This document shows, piece after piece, positions 1 to 10,924 of a DNA stretch of 64,000 bases. The notes beneath the pieces are model-generated. The model was not told the DNA's origin. It was given only the letters and a program-made list of their open reading frames with translations, and did no database searches. Every line of letters starts with the position of its first letter. Position 1 is the stretch's first letter. Both the position numbers and the translations under genes were made by a program. Location of the stretch: assembly GCF_024807945.1 (NCBI RefSeq), contig NZ_JANUFD010000007.1:248001-312000 (forward strand), read 5' to 3'. Origin of the DNA: Pseudomonas sp. JUb42 (lineage in GTDB: Bacteria; Pseudomonadota; Gammaproteobacteria; Pseudomonadales; Pseudomonadaceae).

Positions 1-1
1 G

Positions 2-244
2 CAGATCCTTGGCACCAGTTCCGAAGCGACCGCTCAGGCCTACGTGGCCGAGCAGGGCGGCGAGTACCGTTACTTCAAGAAAACGCTGCAGGGCAAGCCC
101 TTGTATGTCGTGACTTACGGTAGTTTTTCCGACCGCGCTGCCGCCCTGGCCGCCATCAAGGTCTTGCCAGCCAAGGTTCAGGCTGGTAAACCTTGGCCTC
201 GTACTGTCGCCAGTATCCAACAGGAACTCGGCGCCACTCGCTGA
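2..244 (+). CDS. SPOR-domain protein, C-terminal end (DamX-like), partial
   Basis: Only the last 80 codons are inside the window; the gene enters from the left edge in frame 2. The visible part is a SPOR fold: it has the pattern of a short helix followed by strands around GKPLYVVTYGSF and DRAAALAAIKVLP, ending in PRTVASIQQEL. SPOR domains bind denuded glycan strands of septal peptidoglycan. In Pseudomonas the gene before gltB is usually a large ATPase/SPOR protein of the DamX type encoded after aroB, which fits the position here. The ATPase part is not visible, so the full domain order is inferred. A perfect 8-bp hairpin follows 6 bases after the stop. Confidence 0.75.
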   Translation, partial: QILGTSSEATAQAYVAEQGGEYRYFKKTLQGKPLYVVTYGSFSDRAAALAAIKVLPAKVQAGKPWPRTVASIQQELGATR

Positions 245-250
245 TGTCGC

Positions 251-323
251 AGCGACCTTACCCAGGTCGCTCACCCAGCTCTCCTGAATTGCCCACTGGC
301 GCGCTGCTTTCCGGTAGCGCGCC
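251..323 (+). terminator. Two tandem hairpins after the SPOR gene
   Basis: Arms 251-258/264-271 (8 bp, loop 5) start six bases after the stop codon. A second GC-rich hairpin has arms 298-305/316-323 (8 bp). Neither is followed by a real U-run, so these are candidate 3' end or attenuating structures rather than textbook intrinsic terminators. Confidence 0.4.
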
Positions 324-463
324 TTGTGGTGTCTGCGTTACAGACACACGCCAAATCCAGGACGCGTTAGTCAGAATCACCCAAAAGGACTTTGACTAGC
401 ACGGAATCCGCCTGTAAAACTTTCATAAATGCGACACGAATTTGCGACGCTTCGTCGTTTAAT

Positions 464-492
464 TTGTGGGCTTTTGTGTCGCTGTGTACAAT
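464..492 (+). promoter_or_regulatory. Putative sigma-70 promoter of gltBD
   Basis: TTGTGG at 464-469 and TACAAT at 487-492 are separated by 17 bp and lie about 110 bp before the gltB start. They are the best -35/-10 pair in the 357-base gap upstream of gltB. The rest of the gap (325-460 and 495-590) shows nothing else convincing. Inference from consensus only. Confidence 0.45.
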
Positions 493-601
493 GACCTCCC
501 ATTTGCCCCCGCAAAGCCGACGAACGTTCGGCGTGGATGGTAACCGGTTGAATTGAAAAGAAATTTGCCTCGCATAGAGGCAGCCTGGTGAGAAAGTGTC
601 T

Positions 602-3600
602 ATGAAAGCAGGTCTGTACCATCCGGATGAATTCAAGGATAACTGTGGTTTCGGCCTCATTGCTCACATGCAAGGCGAGCCCAGTCATCATCTGTTGCAG
701 ACGGCTATTGAAGCCCTGACCTGCATGACCCACCGTGGTGGGATCAACGCTGACGGCAAGACCGGCGACGGTTGCGGTCTGTTGATTCAAAAACCCGACA
801 TGTTCCTGCGTGCCGTTGCCACTGAGCACTTCGGCAAAGAGCTGCCGCGCCAGTACGCGGTCGGCATGGTCTTCCTCAATCAGGATGACGCCAAGGCTGA
901 AGCTGCACGCGAGAACATGAACCGCGAAATCCTTGCCGAAGGCCTGGATCTGGTCGGCTGGCGCCAAGTGCCGATCGACACCAGCGTCCTCGGCCGCCTG
1001 GCCCTGGAGCGCCTGCCGAAAATCGAGCAGGTGTTTATCGGTGGCGAAGGCCTCAGCGATCAGGAATTCGCGATCAAGCTATTCAGTGCGCGCCGCCGTT
1101 CGTCGGTGTCCAACGCCGCTGATACCGAGCACTACATCTGCAGCTTTTCGCACAAGACCATCATCTACAAGGGTCTGATGATGCCGGCCGACCTGACGGC
1201 CTTCTTCCCGGACCTGAGCGACGAGCGCCTGCAAACCGCGATCTGCGTGTTCCACCAGCGCTTCTCCACCAACACCCTGCCGAAATGGCCGTTGGCGCAG
1301 CCGTTCCGCTTCCTCGCCCACAACGGCGAGATCAACACCATCACCGGCAACCGCAACTGGGCCCAGGCCCGTCGCACCAAGTTCGCCAACGATCTGATGG
1401 AACTCGATGAGCTGGGCCCGTTGGTCAACCGCGTCGGCTCCGACTCCTCGAGCATGGACAACATGCTCGAGCTGATGGTCACCGGCGGCATCGACCTGTT
1501 CCGTGGCGTGCGCATGATCATTCCGCCAGCGTGGCAGAACGTCGAGACCATGGACCCCGATCTGCGGGCGTTCTATGAGTACAACTCGATGCACATGGAG
1601 CCGTGGGACGGCCCGGCCGGCGTCGTGATGACCGAAGGTCGCCACGCGGTGTGCCTGCTCGACCGTAACGGTCTGCGTCCGGCGCGTTGGGTCACCACCA
1701 CCAACGGCTACATCACACTGGCGTCGGAAATCGGCGTATGGAACTACAAGCCTGAAGACGTCATCGCCAAGGGCCGTGTCGGTCCGGGCCAGATCTTTGC
1801 CGTGGATACCGAAACCGGCCAGATCCTCGACACCGATGCCATCGACAACCGCCTGAAGTCGCGCCACCCCTACAAGCAGTGGCTGCGCAAGAACGCCCTG
1901 CGCATCCAGGCCACCATCGACGACCACGACCATGGTTCGGCGTTCTACAGTCCGGATCAGCTCAAGCAGTACATGAAGATGTACCAAGTCACCTTCGAAG
2001 AGCGTGATCAGGTCCTGCGTCCGCTGGGCGAGCAAGGTCAGGAAGCGGTCGGTTCCATGGGCGATGACACGCCGATGGCCGTGCTGTCGCGTCGTGTGCG
2101 CTCGCCTTACGATTATTTCCGTCAGCAGTTCGCTCAGGTCACCAACCCGCCGATCGACCCGCTGCGTGAAGCGATCGTCATGTCGCTGGAAATCTGCCTC
2201 GGTGCCGAGCGCAACATCTTCCAGGAATCGCCTGAGCACGCTTCCCGCGTGATCCTCAGCTCGCCGGTCATTTCCCCGGCCAAGTGGCGCTCGCTGATGA
2301 ACCTGGAGCGTCCGGGTTTCGAACGCCAGATCATCGACCTCAATTACGAGCAAGGTGTGGGCCTGGAAGCAGCGGTGCGCAACATCGCCGACCAGGCTGA
2401 AGAAGCCGTGCGTTCCGGGCGTACCCAGATCGTTCTCAGCGACCGTCATATCGCACCGGGCAAGCTGCCGGTCCACGCTTCCCTGGCGACCGGTGCCGTG
2501 CACCACCGTCTGGTCGAGAAAGGCCTGCGTTGCGACAGTAACATCCTGGTCGAGACCGCTACCGCTCGCGACCCGCATCACTTCGCCGTGCTCATCGGCT
2601 TCGGCGCCTCGGCGGTCTATCCGTTCCTGGCCTACGAAGTGCTGGGCGACCTGATCCGTACCGGCGAAGTGCTGGGCGATCTCTATGAAGTGTTCAAGAA
2701 CTACCGCAAAGGCATCACCAAGGGCCTGCTCAAGATCCTCTCGAAGATGGGTATCTCGACCATCGCTTCTTACCGTGGTGCGCAGCTGTTCGAAGCCATC
2801 GGTCTGTCCGAGGAAGTCTGTGACCTGAGCTTCCGTGGTGTGCCGAGCCGCATCAAGGGCGCGCGTTTCGTCGATATCGAAGCCGAGCAGAAAGCCCTCG
2901 CCGCCGAAGCCTGGAGCCCGCGCAAGCCGATCCAGCAAGGTGGCCTGCTCAAGTTCGTCTACGGCGGTGAATACCACGCCTACAACCCTGATGTGGTCGC
3001 GACCCTGCAAGCCGCCGTGCAACAGGGCGACTACAGCAAGTTCAAGGAATACACCGCACTGGTCGACGAGCGTCCGGTCTCGATGATTCGCGACCTGTTC
3101 AAGGTCAAGACCGCCGAGCAGCCGCTGGCCATGGAAGAAGTCGAGCCGCTTGAGCAGATCCTCAAGCGCTTCGACTCCGCCGGTATTTCCCTTGGCGCTC
3201 TGTCGCCAGAGGCCCACGAAGCTCTGGCCGAGGCCATGAACCGTCTGGGCGCGCGCTCCAACTCCGGTGAGGGCGGCGAAGATCCTGCACGCTACGGCAC
3301 CATCCGCAGCTCCAAGATCAAGCAGATCGCTACCGGTCGTTTCGGTGTCACCCCGGAATATCTGGTCAACGCCGATGTGCTGCAGATCAAGGTGGCCCAG
3401 GGTGCCAAGCCGGGCGAAGGCGGGCAACTGCCTGGCGGCAAGGTCAACGGCCTGATCGCCAAGCTGCGCTATGCCGTGCCGGGCGTGACCCTGATCTCGC
3501 CGCCGCCGCACCACGACATCTATTCCATCGAAGACTTGTCGCAGCTGATCTTTGACCTCAAGCAGGTCAACCCGGCCGCACTGGTGTCGGTGAAACTGGT

Positions 3601-5047
3601 GGCAGAAGCGGGCGTCGGCACCATCGCTGCCGGTGTGGCCAAGGCTTATGCTGACCTGATCACCATTTCCGGCTATGACGGCGGCACCGGCGCGTCGCCA
3701 CTGTCGTCGATCAAGTACGCGGGCGCTCCGTGGGAACTGGGCCTTGCCGAAACCCACCAGACCTTGCGCGGCAATGACCTGCGCGGCAAGGTCCGGGTAC
3801 AGACCGACGGTGGCCTGAAAACCGGCCTCGACGTGATCAAGGCAGCCATCCTCGGCGCCGAAAGCTTCGGCTTCGGTACTGCGCCGATGATCGCCCTGGG
3901 CTGTAAATACCTGCGCATCTGCCACCTGAACAACTGCGCAACCGGCGTCGCGACCCAGAACGATAAGCTGCGCAAGGACCACTACATCGGCACCGTCGAC
4001 ATGGTGATCAACTTCTTCACCTACGTGGCCGAAGAAACCCGCGAATGGCTGGCCAAGCTGGGCGTGCGCTCCCTGGAAGAGCTGATCGGCCGTACCGATC
4101 TGCTGGAAATCCTGCCGGGTGAAACCGACAAACAGAATCACCTGGACCTGACACCTCTGCTGGGCAGCGACCATATCCCTGCCGACAAGCCGCAGTTCAG
4201 CCTGGTCGACCGCAACCCGCCGTTCGACAAAGGCCTGCTGGCCGAGAAGATGGTCGAGCTGGCGAAGTCGTCCATCGAAAGTCTCAGCGGCGGCGACTAC
4301 GCCCTGGATATCTGCAACTGCGACCGCTCCATCGGTGCCCGCATCTCCGGCGAAATCGCCAAGCTGCACGGCAACCAGGGCATGAGCAAGGCGCCGATCA
4401 CCTTCCGCTTCACCGGTACTGCCGGGCAGAGCTTTGGCGTGTGGAACGCCGGCGGCCTGAACATGTACCTGGAAGGCGACGCCAACGACTACGTCGGCAA
4501 GGGCATGACTGGCGGCAAACTGGTCATCGTTCCGCCCAAAGGCAGCCCGTTCAAGACCCAGGACAGCGCCATCATCGGTAACACCTGCCTGTACGGCGCC
4601 ACTGGCGGCAAGCTGTTCGCTGCCGGTACTGCGGGCGAGCGTTTCGCCGTGCGCAACTCCGGTGCTCATACCGTGGTCGAAGGCACCGGTGACCACTGCT
4701 GCGAATACATGACCGGCGGTTTCGTCTGTGTACTGGGCAAGACCGGCTACAACTTCGGTTCCGGCATGACCGGTGGTTTTGCCTACGTGCTCGACCAGGA
4801 CAACACCTTCGTTGACCGGGTCAACCACGAACTGGTGGAAATCCAGCGGATCAGCGGCGAGGCGATGGAGGCTTATCGCACTCACCTGGAAGGCGTGCTG
4901 GCTGAATACGTCGCGGAAACCGACAGCGAGTGGGGGCGTAATCTCTGGGAAAACCTGGATGACTACCTGCGCCGCTTCTGGATGGTCAAGCCGAAGGCCG
5001 CGAGCCTGAAGTCGTTGCTCTCCAGCACCACGGCGAATCCGCAATAA
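602..5047 (+). CDS. gltB: Glutamate synthase (NADPH) large subunit GltB
   Basis: GltB makes glutamate from glutamine and 2-oxoglutarate together with GltD. The 1481-residue product has the normal length for proteobacterial GltB. The N-terminal class II glutaminase domain has its nucleophile at Cys15 (sequence around KDNCGFG), so a short propeptide is expected to be removed. The central and FMN/synthase domains follow, with the 3Fe-4S cysteine pattern in [12 protein letters not shown], and then the C-terminal beta-helix repeats rich in MTGG motifs. I chose ATG 602 over the GTG six bases upstream (596) because family members begin MKAGLYHP. gltD follows after a 120-base gap filled with a short repeat, so the two are probably cotranscribed. 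Confidence 0.97.
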   Translation: MKAGLYHPDEFKDNCGFGLIAHMQGEPSHHLLQTAIEALTCMTHRGGINADGKTGDGCGLLIQKPDMFLRAVATEHFGKELPRQYAVGMVFLNQDDAKAEAARENMNREILAEGLDLVGWRQVPIDTSVLGRLALERLPKIEQVFIGGEGLSDQEFAIKLFSARRRSSVSNAADTEHYICSFSHKTIIYKGLMMPADLTAFFPDLSDERLQTAICVFHQRFSTNTLPKWPLAQPFRFLAHNGEINTITGNRNWAQARRTKFANDLMELDELGPLVNRVGSDSSSMDNMLELMVTGGIDLFRGVRMIIPPAWQNVETMDPDLRAFYEYNSMHMEPWDGPAGVVMTEGRHAVCLLDRNGLRPARWVTTTNGYITLASEIGVWNYKPEDVIAKGRVGPGQIFAVDTETGQILDTDAIDNRLKSRHPYKQWLRKNALRIQATIDDHDHGSAFYSPDQLKQYMKMYQVTFEERDQVLRPLGEQGQEAVGSMGDDTPMAVLSRRVRSPYDYFRQQFAQVTNPPIDPLREAIVMSLEICLGAERNIFQESPEHASRVILSSPVISPAKWRSLMNLERPGFERQIIDLNYEQGVGLEAAVRNIADQAEEAVRSGRTQIVLSDRHIAPGKLPVHASLATGAVHHRLVEKGLRCDSNILVETATARDPHHFAVLIGFGASAVYPFLAYEVLGDLIRTGEVLGDLYEVFKNYRKGITKGLLKILSKMGISTIASYRGAQLFEAIGLSEEVCDLSFRGVPSRIKGARFVDIEAEQKALAAEAWSPRKPIQQGGLLKFVYGGEYHAYNPDVVATLQAAVQQGDYSKFKEYTALVDERPVSMIRDLFKVKTAEQPLAMEEVEPLEQILKRFDSAGISLGALSPEAHEALAEAMNRLGARSNSGEGGEDPARYGTIRSSKIKQIATGRFGVTPEYLVNADVLQIKVAQGAKPGEGGQLPGGKVNGLIAKLRYAVPGVTLISPPPHHDIYSIEDLSQLIFDLKQVNPAALVSVKLVAEAGVGTIAAGVAKAYADLITISGYDGGTGASPLSSIKYAGAPWELGLAETHQTLRGNDLRGKVRVQTDGGLKTGLDVIKAAILGAESFGFGTAPMIALGCKYLRICHLNNCATGVATQNDKLRKDHYIGTVDMVINFFTYVAEETREWLAKLGVRSLEELIGRTDLLEILPGETDKQNHLDLTPLLGSDHIPADKPQFSLVDRNPPFDKGLLAEKMVELAKSSIESLSGGDYALDICNCDRSIGARISGEIAKLHGNQGMSKAPITFRFTGTAGQSFGVWNAGGLNMYLEGDANDYVGKGMTGGKLVIVPPKGSPFKTQDSAIIGNTCLYGATGGKLFAAGTAGERFAVRNSGAHTVVEGTGDHCCEYMTGGFVCVLGKTGYNFGSGMTGGFAYVLDQDNTFVDRVNHELVEIQRISGEAMEAYRTHLEGVLAEYVAETDSEWGRNLWENLDDYLRRFWMVKPKAASLKSLLSSTTANPQ

Positions 5048-6586
<1,539 letters not shown>

Positions 6587-6591
6587 ACACG

Positions 6592-6667
6592 CCAGCTGCA
6601 AGCTACAAGCTACAAGCTTCGAGCTGACTCGGTTCGCTTGTGCTTGCCGCTTGAAGCTTGTAGCTAA
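6592..6667 (+). repeat. AGCTTGAAGC-type inverted repeat after gltD
   Basis: This is the same repeat class as the gltB-gltD spacer: tandem AAGCTACAAGC words at 6597-6620 and the opposite orientation (CGCTTGAAGCTTGTAGC) at 6647-6664. gltD is therefore bracketed by two copies of the family. Confidence 0.6.
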
Positions 6668-6683
6668 TCGCTGTTTTATTGAT

Positions 6684-6711
6684 AAAAGGCACGGTACTTA
6701 CCGTGCCTTTT
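6684..6711 (+). terminator. Intrinsic terminator of gltBD
   Basis: A perfect 12-bp stem, arms 6684-6695 and 6700-6711, with a 4-base loop. The 5' arm starts with AAAA and the 3' arm ends with TTTT, so it can work in both directions. It closes the gltBD transcript 48 bases before hemE. Confidence 0.85.
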
Positions 6712-6758
6712 GCGTCGCGCTCTGAGAAAATGCCCGCACTTTTTTTCCGGATGCCGAC

Positions 6759-7823
6759 ATGACTGCCCTGAAGAACGATCGTTTCCTTCGCGCCCTGCTC
6801 AAGCAGCCCGTTGACGTCACGCCGGTATGGATGATGCGCCAGGCCGGTCGTTACCTGCCGGAATACCGCGCCAGCCGTGCCCAGGCCGGCGACTTCATGA
6901 GCCTGTGCAAGAACCCGGAGTTCGCCTGCGAAGTTACGTTGCAGCCGCTGGATCGTTACCCGCTGGACGCCGCCATCCTCTTTTCCGACATCCTCACCGT
7001 GCCTGACGCCATGGGTCTGGGGCTGTATTTCGAGACCGGCGAAGGTCCGCGCTTCAAGAAAACCGTCAGCACCATGGCCGACATCGAGGCCCTGCCGATC
7101 CCTGATCCGCAAAAGGACCTGGGCTACGTCATGGACGCAGTCAGCACCATTCGCCGTGAACTCAATGGCCGCGTGCCGTTGATCGGCTTCGCTGGCAGCC
7201 CGTGGACACTGGCTACCTATATGGTCGAAGGCGGTTCGTCGAAAGACTTCCGCAAATCCAAGGCAATGCTCTACGACAATCCGCAAGCCATGCACCTGTT
7301 GCTGGACAAGCTGGCGCAATCGGTCACGGCTTATCTCAATGGCCAGATTCTTGCCGGTGCGCAGGCGGTGCAGATTTTCGATAGCTGGGGCGGCAGCCTG
7401 TCGTCGGCGGCCTATCAGGAATTTTCACTGGCTTACATGCGCAAGATCGTCAGCGGCCTGATCCGCGAGCATGACGGCCGCAAAGTACCGGTCATCCTGT
7501 TCACCAAAGGCGGCGGTCTTTGGCTGGAGAGCATTGCCGATGCCGGTGCCGACGCCCTGGGCCTGGACTGGACCTGCGACATCGGCCAGGCCCGCCAGCG
7601 CGTGGGTGCGAAGGTCTCGCTGCAAGGCAACATGGACCCGACGGTGCTCTACGCCAATCCGACCGCTATCCGCCAGGAAGTCGCGCGCATCCTCGCCAGC
7701 TACGGCAGCGGCACCGGCCACGTCTTCAACCTCGGCCACGGCATCACCCCGGAAGTCGACCCGGCCAATGCGGGCGTCTTTATCGAAGCGGTGCATGAGT
7801 TGTCGGCGCAGTATCACCAGTAA
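6759..7823 (+). CDS. hemE: Uroporphyrinogen decarboxylase HemE
   Basis: HemE decarboxylates the four acetate side chains of uroporphyrinogen III to give coproporphyrinogen III in haem synthesis. The 354-residue length is typical. Family signature 1 is seen near the N-terminus ([16 protein letters not shown]), and the second conserved region [17 protein letters not shown] lies around residue 145. The catalytic Asp region in [10 protein letters not shown] is present. The gene stands alone between the gltBD terminator and a convergent MFS gene, and its position after gltBD is conserved in Pseudomonas. Confidence 0.97.
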   Translation: MTALKNDRFLRALLKQPVDVTPVWMMRQAGRYLPEYRASRAQAGDFMSLCKNPEFACEVTLQPLDRYPLDAAILFSDILTVPDAMGLGLYFETGEGPRFKKTVSTMADIEALPIPDPQKDLGYVMDAVSTIRRELNGRVPLIGFAGSPWTLATYMVEGGSSKDFRKSKAMLYDNPQAMHLLLDKLAQSVTAYLNGQILAGAQAVQIFDSWGGSLSSAAYQEFSLAYMRKIVSGLIREHDGRKVPVILFTKGGGLWLESIADAGADALGLDWTCDIGQARQRVGAKVSLQGNMDPTVLYANPTAIRQEVARILASYGSGTGHVFNLGHGITPEVDPANAGVFIEAVHELSAQYHQ

Positions 7824-7843
7824 GCTATTGCACGGATGAGTAG

Positions 7844-7899
7844 GAGCTGCCGAAGGCTGCGAACAGGATGCAGGATCTGTTCGCAGTCTTCGGCAGCTC
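7844..7899. terminator. Bidirectional hairpin between hemE and the convergent MFS gene
   Basis: Near-perfect inverted repeat of 23 bp, arms 7844-7866 and 7877-7899 (GAGCTGCCGAAGGCTGCGAA type), sitting between two convergent genes. The same word occurs widely as an intergenic repeat in pseudomonads, so it may be both a repeat and a terminator. Confidence 0.6.
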
Positions 7900-7906
7900 T
7901 TACAGG

Positions 7907-9181
7907 TTAAATCTGTGTATTGACCTGCAACGGCGGCAGCTTCGCCAGACGCAACGCCACCACCAACGCCACCACCAGCAATGCACCGATAAACACGCCG
8001 ATGCCATGCCAGCCCGCGTAGTGCCAGAACACCCCGCCGCCCGTACCCGCCACGCTTGACCCCACGTAGTAGCTGAACAGATACAGCGACGACGCCTGCC
8101 CCTTGGCTTTGACCGCGCGGCGGCCGATCCAGCTGCTGGCCACCGAGTGGGCGCCGAAGAAGCCGAAGGTGAAGATCAGTACCCCAACGATCACCACGGC
8201 CAGCGGCGTGAAAACGCTCAGGGCGACGCCGATCAACATCATCACGATCAACGCCCACAGCACCTTGCGTCGGCCCAGCCGATCAGCAAGGGCACCGGCT
8301 TTTGCCGAGCTGTAGATGCCCGACAGGTAGACGATGGAGAACAGGCCGACCACCGCCTGGCTCAGGTTGTAGGGATCGGCCAGCAGGCGATAACCGATGT
8401 AATTGAACATGGTCACGAACGAACCCATCAGCAGGAAGCCGATCAGGAACAGCAGCGGCAGACCGGCATCGCGAAACTGCACGACAAAACCATCGAGCAG
8501 GCTGCGCGGATGCAGGGAGCGTGCGCGAAAGTTGCGCGACTCGGGCAGGATCTTCCAGAACACCCCGGCTGCGACGAGGGCAATCAGGCCCATGACCGCC
8601 AGTGCCATATGCCAGCTGACGTAGTCGCTGAGCACCCCGGTAATCAGCCGTCCGCTCATGCCGCCAATGGCGTTGCCGCCAATGTACAAGCCCATGGCCA
8701 GGCCGATATGTTGCGGGTGGATCTCTTCGCTGAGGTAAGTCATACCCACGGCGGCCAGGCCGCTAAGCGAAAGCCCGATCAACGCCCGGGTGATCAACAC
8801 GCCCTCCCAGGTCGGCATAAAGGCGCTGGCAATAGTGAACAACGCGGCGGAAAACAGCGAAAAGACCATCACCGACTTGCGCCCCAGTCGATCGGAAATC
8901 GGCCCGGTGATCAACAGACCCAAGGCCATCATGGCGGTGGAAACAGAGAGGATCAGGCTGCTTTGCGCCGCGTTGATCGAGAACTCACGAGACAGCACCG
9001 GCATCATCGGTTGCACGCAGTAGAGCAGGGCGAAGGTGGCAAAGCCGCCGGAAAACAGCGCCAGTACCGTGCGCATGAAAGCGGGGGTGTCTTTCTCGAT
9101 ATAGGTATCGCCCAAGGGAATCGCTGACTCGACCTGGACGGTCTCTTCGGCAGGCAGGGCAGGGGCAACAGCAGTTCTCAC
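7907..9181 (-). CDS. MFS transporter, YnfM/arabinose-efflux type
   Basis: The 424-residue inner-membrane protein has about 12 hydrophobic segments in two six-helix halves. Each half carries the MFS loop 2-3 motif: GPISDRLGRKS in the first half and GALADRLGRRK in the second. The first 35 residues are a polar cytoplasmic tail. Start is GTG 9181 after CCGAGG. The best family match from the sequence is the proton-driven drug/metabolite efflux group that includes YnfM; the substrate cannot be read from sequence. The divergent LysR gene 232 bases away is the likely regulator. Confidence 0.85.
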   Translation of the reverse strand: MRTAVAPALPAEETVQVESAIPLGDTYIEKDTPAFMRTVLALFSGGFATFALLYCVQPMMPVLSREFSINAAQSSLILSVSTAMMALGLLITGPISDRLGRKSVMVFSLFSAALFTIASAFMPTWEGVLITRALIGLSLSGLAAVGMTYLSEEIHPQHIGLAMGLYIGGNAIGGMSGRLITGVLSDYVSWHMALAVMGLIALVAAGVFWKILPESRNFRARSLHPRSLLDGFVVQFRDAGLPLLFLIGFLLMGSFVTMFNYIGYRLLADPYNLSQAVVGLFSIVYLSGIYSSAKAGALADRLGRRKVLWALIVMMLIGVALSVFTPLAVVIVGVLIFTFGFFGAHSVASSWIGRRAVKAKGQASSLYLFSYYVGSSVAGTGGGVFWHYAGWHGIGVFIGALLVVALVVALRLAKLPPLQVNTQI

Positions 9182-9269
9182 GGTGGACCTCGGAGTGGTC
9201 GGGGACGGCGATGAGTAAAGAATATAGCTGCCTAATGATTCCTTCCAATATATTATTCGACCTGTTTGA

Positions 9270-9285
9270 TAGGTTTAACGACCTA
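9270..9285. promoter_or_regulatory. Candidate LysR-type operator
   Basis: TAGGT-N6-ACCTA dyad in the AT-rich part of the MFS/LysR divergent region. LysR regulators usually bind an interrupted dyad near their own divergent promoter. Position and symmetry fit, but the sequence is not diagnostic. Confidence 0.35.
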
Positions 9286-9296
9286 ATAGCCGGGCC

Positions 9297-9390
9297 GGTA
9301 GGAGCGAGGCTTGCCCGCGAAAGCGATAGGTCAGGTGCAGAAGATGTGTCGACTGTACTGGCCTCTTCGCGGGCAAGCCTCGCTCCTACC
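9297..9390. repeat. REP-like inverted repeat, family A
   Basis: Perfect 24-bp arms 9297-9320 and 9367-9390 built on GGAGCGAGGCTTGCCCGCGA, separated by 46 bases. It lies in the divergent MFS/LysR region just upstream of the LysR start. Confidence 0.85.
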
Positions 9391-9413
9391 TAAAGCGAAT
9401 TTAAGGAAGGCCC

Positions 9414-10304
9414 ATGGAACTCCGTCACCTGCGTTACTTCATCGCTGTCGCCGAAGAGCTTCACTTCGGCCGCGCCGCACAGCTGCTGGGTATTTCCCAG
9501 CCGCCACTGAGCCAACAAATCCAGGCACTGGAACAGGAACTGGGCGTACGGCTGTTCGAACGCACCAATCGTCGGGTCGAGCTCAGCGAGGCGGGGCGGT
9601 TGTTCCTGGTCGAGGCTCGTCTGGTACTGGCACAGGTGGACAAGGCGGCGGATGTGGCGCGGCGGGCGCAGTCGGGAGAGATCGGCGAGCTGAAGATCGG
9701 CTTCACCGCATCTGCGCCGTTCACCTCGCGTATTCCCCAGGCGATTTTTGCCTTTCGCCAACGCTTCCCGGATGTGCACCTGGCCCTGCAGGAAATGAGC
9801 AGCCGCGAAGTGGCCGAGGGGCTGGAAGACCAGTCGATGCAGGTCGGCATCATGCGCCCGCTGCCGCTGCCGGACACGCTGGTGGCGGTGGAGCTGTTCC
9901 GTGAGCCGTTGGTGGCCGTGTTGCGTACCGATCACCTGCTGGCGAAAAACGGTGGCGAGGGGTTGTATCTGGAAGCACTGGCGGCCGAGCCTTTTGTGTT
10001 CTTCCCGCGCTCTTATGGCAGCGGGCTGCGCGCGCAGTTGCTCGATTTGGCCCGACAGGCCGGTTTCACGCCATTGTTCGCTCAGGAGGCTGTCGAAGCC
10101 ATGACCTTGATCGGCCTGGTCGCCGCAGGTCTGGGAGTAACGGTATTGCCCGCGTCTTATCAACGCATGCGCATCGACGGTGTGGTCTACCGGACCTTGC
10201 TTGACCCGGACGCCACCAGCGCGGTGTGGCTGGTGCAGCGCAAGGATCAGCAGTCACCCAGGGCCAGGGCGTTTGTTGAGTTGGTTACGCAGCGTGCCCA
10301 GTAG
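9414..10304 (+). CDS. LysR-family transcriptional regulator
   Basis: The 296-residue protein has an N-terminal winged helix-turn-helix (ELRHLRYFIAVAEELHFGRAAQ, then ISQPPLSQQIQALE at about 28-41) and a periplasmic-binding-like effector domain from about residue 90. AAGGAAGG precedes ATG 9414. It is divergent from the MFS gene, the standard arrangement for a LysR regulator and its target. The inducer is unknown. The N-terminal sequence is close to the BenM/CatM-like branch, which often controls aromatic or efflux genes, but this is only a family-level impression. Confidence 0.9.
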   Translation: MELRHLRYFIAVAEELHFGRAAQLLGISQPPLSQQIQALEQELGVRLFERTNRRVELSEAGRLFLVEARLVLAQVDKAADVARRAQSGEIGELKIGFTASAPFTSRIPQAIFAFRQRFPDVHLALQEMSSREVAEGLEDQSMQVGIMRPLPLPDTLVAVELFREPLVAVLRTDHLLAKNGGEGLYLEALAAEPFVFFPRSYGSGLRAQLLDLARQAGFTPLFAQEAVEAMTLIGLVAAGLGVTVLPASYQRMRIDGVVYRTLLDPDATSAVWLVQRKDQQSPRARAFVELVTQRAQ

Positions 10305-10324
10305 CAGTTGCTGGAGGAGCCCTG

Positions 10325-10413
10325 TGTGGGAGCGGATTCATCCGCGAAGGCGGTGTTTCGGGCGATAGAGATGTATTCGCGAATGAATTCGCTCCCACAA
10401 TTCGCTCCCACAG
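10325..10413. repeat. REP-like inverted repeat, family B, with duplicated tail
   Basis: Arms of GTGGGAGCGRATTCATYCGCGAA type at 10325-10348 and 10376-10399, followed at once by a second partial copy of the tail (TTCGCTCCCACAG, 10401-10413). It separates the LysR gene from the end of the convergent APE operon. Confidence 0.8.
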
Positions 10414-10451
10414 AGTTCAGTTCTAAAGCATTCGCTTGCGCAGGGAGTGGA

Positions 10452-10898
10452 TCAGTTGACCTTACTAAGATCGCCCTTCAACGCCACACCCGCCATGATC
10501 GCGCCCGCATGGCACTCATAGGTCGACGGGTCTTTGCGTTCTACTGACTTGTAGAAGCTGACGATATTGGTCACGGCGTTGGCGTTTACTTTCTTCGCCG
10601 CTTCCTGCAGTTGCAGGATGGCCGATTGCACGACCCAGTTGCAGGCTTCAGGGTCTGTCTTGTTAAAGGCGTTGGTTTTCTTGTTGGTCACGGCGCCCGG
10701 ACTGATGACAGTGATTTTGCCCTTGGGCTGTACGCCCGCCAGGTAGAACTTCACGCTGCCGTCGATTTTGCCCTCTTGGGTCATTTGCGCGATGACGGCG
10801 TCAAATGGCAGGTAGTGCGTCGTGTCGCGGGCCTGACTGACCGCAGGCAGTGCAGACAGGGTGATGGCCGCAGCAGCGATCCAGGACTTCAATTTCAT
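10452..10898 (-). CDS. Small exported protein at the end of the APE operon, function unknown
   Basis: The 148-residue product starts with a clear signal peptide (MKLKSWIAAAAITL, cleavage expected near SQA-RD at 23/24). The mature part has two cysteines, Cys86 and Cys129, that could form a disulphide. The C-terminal half (VNANAVTNIVSFYKS ... AGAIMAGVALKG) looks like the small beta-rich fold of YbjQ-like proteins. ATG 10898 follows a good AGGAGAGA site, 26 bases after the apeR-like stop, so it is the last gene of the operon. From memory, relatives are sometimes labelled 'excinuclease' in databases; nothing in the sequence supports that. A role in envelope handling of the pigment is a guess from position. 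Confidence 0.75.
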   Translation of the reverse strand: MKLKSWIAAAAITLSALPAVSQARDTTHYLPFDAVIAQMTQEGKIDGSVKFYLAGVQPKGKITVISPGAVTNKKTNAFNKTDPEACNWVVQSAILQLQEAAKKVNANAVTNIVSFYKSVERKDPSTYECHAGAIMAGVALKGDLSKVN

Positions 10899-10924
10899 AG
10901 TGTCTCTCCTTGGTGAATAACGGC

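Noticed and set aside
8147..9127. 326-codon open frame opposite the MFS gene
   Set aside because: The MFS membrane protein is clear on the other strand; the plus-strand product is polar and rich in His, Gln and Ala, as expected of a reversed transporter gene.
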